Shown one piece after another: positions 61,281-64,000 of a DNA stretch of 64,000 bases. The notes below the pieces were generated by a model, which did not search any database, had not been told where the DNA came from, and was given only the letters and a program-made list of their open reading frames with translations. The stretch's first letter is position 1. Every line of letters starts with the position of its first letter. The position numbers were made by a program, and so were the translations under genes. The stretch spans positions 241,192 to 305,191 of the forward strand of contig JANSXT010000002.1 of the NCBI GenBank assembly GCA_024742765.1, read 5' to 3'. Origin of the DNA: Phyllobacteriaceae bacterium (GTDB lineage: Bacteria; Pseudomonadota; Alphaproteobacteria; Rhizobiales; Rhizobiaceae).

Positions 61281-62552
61281 TCAGATCGGGTCCCCGCGCA
61301 GCAGGCGCGGCGCGGGGCCCGCAAGGCCGGCGGCCTGCCGGATGAAGAAGCTCTTGAGCTGCGGCATCCGGTCGACCAGGCCAAGGCCGAGATCGCGGAC
61401 CGCGCGCACGGGCGCCAGATCGTTGGAAAAGAGCCGGTTCAGAACGTCGGTGGTGACGCCCATCTGCACCGTGTCGAAACGGCGCCAGCGCTGGTAGCGC
61501 TCAAGAACGTCGAGCGCGCCGATATCCTGTCCGAGGCGATGGGCTTCCACCACCGTTTCGGCCAGTGCGGCCGCGTCCTTGAAGCCCAGATTGAGGCCCT
61601 GGCCGGCGATCGGGTGGATGCCGTGCGCCGCATCGCCCGCCAGCGCGAACCGTTCGGCGACGAAATCGCGCGCAAGCGTCAGGCCGAGCGGATAGGCGCG
61701 CGGGCCGTCTTCGACGGTCAGTTCACCAAGCTTGAGGCCGAAGCGTTGTTCGAGCTCCATTTCGAAGGTGAACGGATCGGCTTTCAGGAGCCGGTCGGCA
61801 TTCTCGGTCGATTCGGTCCAGACGATGGAGGACCGGTTGCCGGTCAGGGGCAGGATGGCGAACGGGCCGGCCGGCAGGAAATGCTCCTCGGCGCGGCCCT
61901 CATGGGGGCGCTGATGGGCAATGGTGGCGACGATGCCCGACTGGCCGTAGTCCCAATGAACGGTCTTGATGCCGGCCATGTCACGCAGCCGGGACCGGAC
62001 GCCGTCGCAGGCGATCAGAAGCTGCGCTTGGACCGTCTTGCCGTCGCCGGCGGAGATTTTCGTGATCGCGCCGTCGCGCTCGAAACCCGTGACGCCCGCG
62101 CCCTGGACGATGGTGACGCCGGCCTCGGCACAGCGCTGGCGCAATATGCGGTTCATCTCGACATTGGGCAGCATGTGGGCGAACGGTTCGCCCGGCGCCA
62201 CGTCACCGTCAAAGGTCAGGAACACGGGCCGCACCGGATCGGCGGTGCGGCTGTCGGTGACGATCATCTCTGTCATGGGCTGGGCGTGCGGGATAAGCGC
62301 CTCCCAGCAATCGAGCGCTTCGAGCATCTTGCAGGCCGCCGCCGCAATCGCGGAGGCCCGACCGTCCTTTTCCCACACGCCCTCGGGCGCGGCATCGGCG
62401 ACGACCACCGTCAGGTCCGGGGCGCCCCTGGCGACCGAAAGCGCCGTGGCAAGGCCGACATAGCCGGCGCCGGCGACGAACACGTCGCAACGATCGGGTA
62501 GGGCGGGCTTTTTCGCCTTGCCGCGCGCGGGTTTCGTGCTTGCCTTGGCCAT
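61281..62552 (-). CDS. ubiH: UbiH/UbiF-family FAD monooxygenase
   Basis: 423 residues. FAD-binding motifs: VAGAGYVGLATA (GxGxxG), ACDGVRSRLRD (DG motif) and FALAGDAAHGIHPIAGQGLNLGFKDA (GD motif), all in the UbiH/COQ6 pattern. It hydroxylates a ring carbon in ubiquinone synthesis. The Lys/Ala-rich first 20 residues are probably a flexible extension. It is convergent with creD (2 bases apart) and divergent from tesB. Confidence 0.92.
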   Translation of the reverse strand: MAKASTKPARGKAKKPALPDRCDVFVAGAGYVGLATALSVARGAPDLTVVVADAAPEGVWEKDGRASAIAAAACKMLEALDCWEALIPHAQPMTEMIVTDSRTADPVRPVFLTFDGDVAPGEPFAHMLPNVEMNRILRQRCAEAGVTIVQGAGVTGFERDGAITKISAGDGKTVQAQLLIACDGVRSRLRDMAGIKTVHWDYGQSGIVATIAHQRPHEGRAEEHFLPAGPFAILPLTGNRSSIVWTESTENADRLLKADPFTFEMELEQRFGLKLGELTVEDGPRAYPLGLTLARDFVAERFALAGDAAHGIHPIAGQGLNLGFKDAAALAETVVEAHRLGQDIGALDVLERYQRWRRFDTVQMGVTTDVLNRLFSNDLAPVRAVRDLGLGLVDRMPQLKSFFIRQAAGLAGPAPRLLRGDPI

Positions 62553-62670
62553 GGGTCTGCCCTTTCAGCGCCGGTTTGGTCTCACTTGACTTGATGCGCG
62601 CGCTTGTAGCAAGGCGGCAACAGGTCGCGCAAACCCGTGCGTTTTCAAATCCCCCGAACGGCGAGCCGAA

Positions 62671-63537
62671 ATGTCCCAAGCGATGCAGAAGGTCCTGTCG
62701 ATCCTCGATCTGGAGGCGGCGGGTGAAAACCGGTTCACGGGGCGCAGCCCGCAATCGGGATGGCAGCGCGTGTTTGGCGGGCAGGTGATCGGCCAGGCGC
62801 TGGTGGCCGCGCAGCGCACCGTCGATGCGGCGCGGCATGTGCATTCGCTGCATTGCTATTTCATGCGGCCGGGCGATCCGGCGATCCCGATCGACTATTC
62901 GGTTGACCGGATCCGCGACGGCGGCAGCTTCAACACGCGCCGCGTCGTCGCGGAACAGGACGGCCGCGCCATCTTCTCGCTGTCGGCCTCGTTCCAGCAA
63001 GACGAGCCGGGGCTCGACCATTTCATGCCGATGCCGCCCGAAGTGCCGATGCCCGAGGCGCTGATGGGCGAAAGCCAGTTGATCGAGAGCTTCATCGACA
63101 AGGTGCCCGAGAACATTCGCCGCTACTGGCTGCGCGAACGGCCGATCGAGTTGCGGCCGGTCTCGTTCACCCATTATGTCAGCCGCGAGAAGCTGCCGCC
63201 GGTGCAGCATGTGTGGGTGCGGGCGACCGGGCCGGTGCCCGACGACCGGGCGCTGCAGGCCGCCGTTCTCGCCTATCTGTCGGACATGACGCTGCTCGAC
63301 ACCTCCCTTTTCGCCCATGGACGGGCGATCTTCGATCCGGACCTGCAGGTGGCGAGCCTTGACCACGCCATGTGGTTCCACCGCCCGCACAAGCTGGACG
63401 ACTGGCTGCTTTACGCCCAGGACAGCCCCAACGCGTCCGGCGCGCGGGGCTTCACCCGTGGCGGTCTTTACACGCGGGACGGGGTCCTTGTGGCATCGGT
63501 TGCCCAGGAAGGGCTGATCCGCCAGCGCAAGCGCTGA
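62671..63537 (+). CDS. tesB: Acyl-CoA thioesterase II
   Basis: 288 residues, the normal double hot-dog size. SLHCYFMRPGDPAIPIDYSVDRIRDGGSFNTRRV, LDHAMWFHRP and ARGFTRGGLYTRDGVLVASVAQEGLIR carry the catalytic Asp, Thr and Gln surroundings of TesB. It hydrolyses medium- to long-chain acyl-CoA. The tesB to PII order is one I associate with Hyphomicrobiales. Confidence 0.94.
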   Translation: MSQAMQKVLSILDLEAAGENRFTGRSPQSGWQRVFGGQVIGQALVAAQRTVDAARHVHSLHCYFMRPGDPAIPIDYSVDRIRDGGSFNTRRVVAEQDGRAIFSLSASFQQDEPGLDHFMPMPPEVPMPEALMGESQLIESFIDKVPENIRRYWLRERPIELRPVSFTHYVSREKLPPVQHVWVRATGPVPDDRALQAAVLAYLSDMTLLDTSLFAHGRAIFDPDLQVASLDHAMWFHRPHKLDDWLLYAQDSPNASGARGFTRGGLYTRDGVLVASVAQEGLIRQRKR

Positions 63538-63651
63538 AAATTCAGGCAACACTTCACTTTTGCACATTTTTTGCGCATTTGGCGTGTGCTTCCGTGCACG
63601 CTTTCCGGGCATTCAAAGAAAAAATCTTTTAAATTCAATGGCCTGCCAAAC

Positions 63652-63667
63652 TGGCACGCGGTGTGAT
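63652..63667 (+). promoter_or_regulatory. Sigma-54-like promoter candidate before the PII gene
   Basis: TGGCACGCGGTGTGAT matches the -24 half (TGGCACG) fully, but the -12 half has GTGAT where TTGC(A/T) is expected, so the GC step is GA. It lies about 100 bases before the PII start. Control of glnK by NtrC and sigma-54 is usual in this group; the site itself is weak. Confidence 0.35.
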
Positions 63668-63697
63668 TCCTCATTGTGCGATGCAGCGCGCCCATAG

Positions 63698-64000
<303 letters not shown>

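Overview
The window is high-GC (mostly about 62-67% by eye) and densely coded, with many ATGA/GTGA stop-start overlaps. Gene content points to an alphaproteobacterium, most likely Hyphomicrobiales (Rhizobiales). The right end carries proX (prolyl-tRNA editing) - thioredoxin/TPR protein - LON-domain protein - Trm112 protein, then ubiH, tesB and a PII gene, an order I associate with that group. TRAP and ABC solute importers, BKACE enzymes and FadR/MarR/TetR regulators fit a metabolically versatile, probably marine or soil heterotroph. The species cannot be named from this window.

Layout: 0-8.3 kb holds the end of a branched-chain amino acid ABC ATPase gene, a polysaccharide deacetylase, and an operon TAXI-TRAP receptor / fused TRAP permease / universal stress protein / class III aminotransferase / BKACE that looks like an import-and-degrade pathway for an amino compound. 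At 8.3-8.7 kb is a decayed tRNA-Gly copy split by a small palindromic insert. At 8.7-14.6 kb a TetR repressor diverges from an RND efflux pump whose third gene is a stand-alone ABC membrane domain. At 14.7-20.4 kb is a minus-strand set of exported proteins of unknown function, including one of about 1318 residues with an internal tandem repeat. At 20.5-27.4 kb a histidine kinase/response regulator pair precedes an AlkB-type monooxygenase, an RND/MMPL exporter, a 53-residue ORF and an exported protein. The kinase and alkB promoters share a 17-bp motif.

At 27.6-36.9 kb (minus strand) lie the two giant genes of the 3-hydroxypropionate route: propionyl-CoA synthase (pcs, 1845 aa) followed by bifunctional malonyl-CoA reductase (mcr, 1233 aa). 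Together they can take malonyl-CoA through 3-hydroxypropionate to propionyl-CoA. This is the most striking content of the window.

At 37.2-51.5 kb a hydrolase/membrane fusion is followed by an eleven-gene minus-strand operon for a deoxysugar or sugar acid: acetoacetate-decarboxylase-like protein, D-2-hydroxyacid dehydrogenase, RhaS/T/P/Q-like ABC transporter, FadR-type regulator, Gfo/Idh oxidoreductase, TIM-barrel isomerase, rhamnose mutarotase-like protein and FAH-family hydrolase. An SDR gene and an enolase-superfamily gene diverge from it, and the C-terminal stump of a second SDR lies beyond them. At 51.6-56.1 kb a MarR regulator diverges from a dctPQM TRAP transporter plus alpha/beta hydrolase. 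From 56.2 kb on are tRNA-Gly(GCC) and the housekeeping block, ending in a PII gene cut by the window edge.
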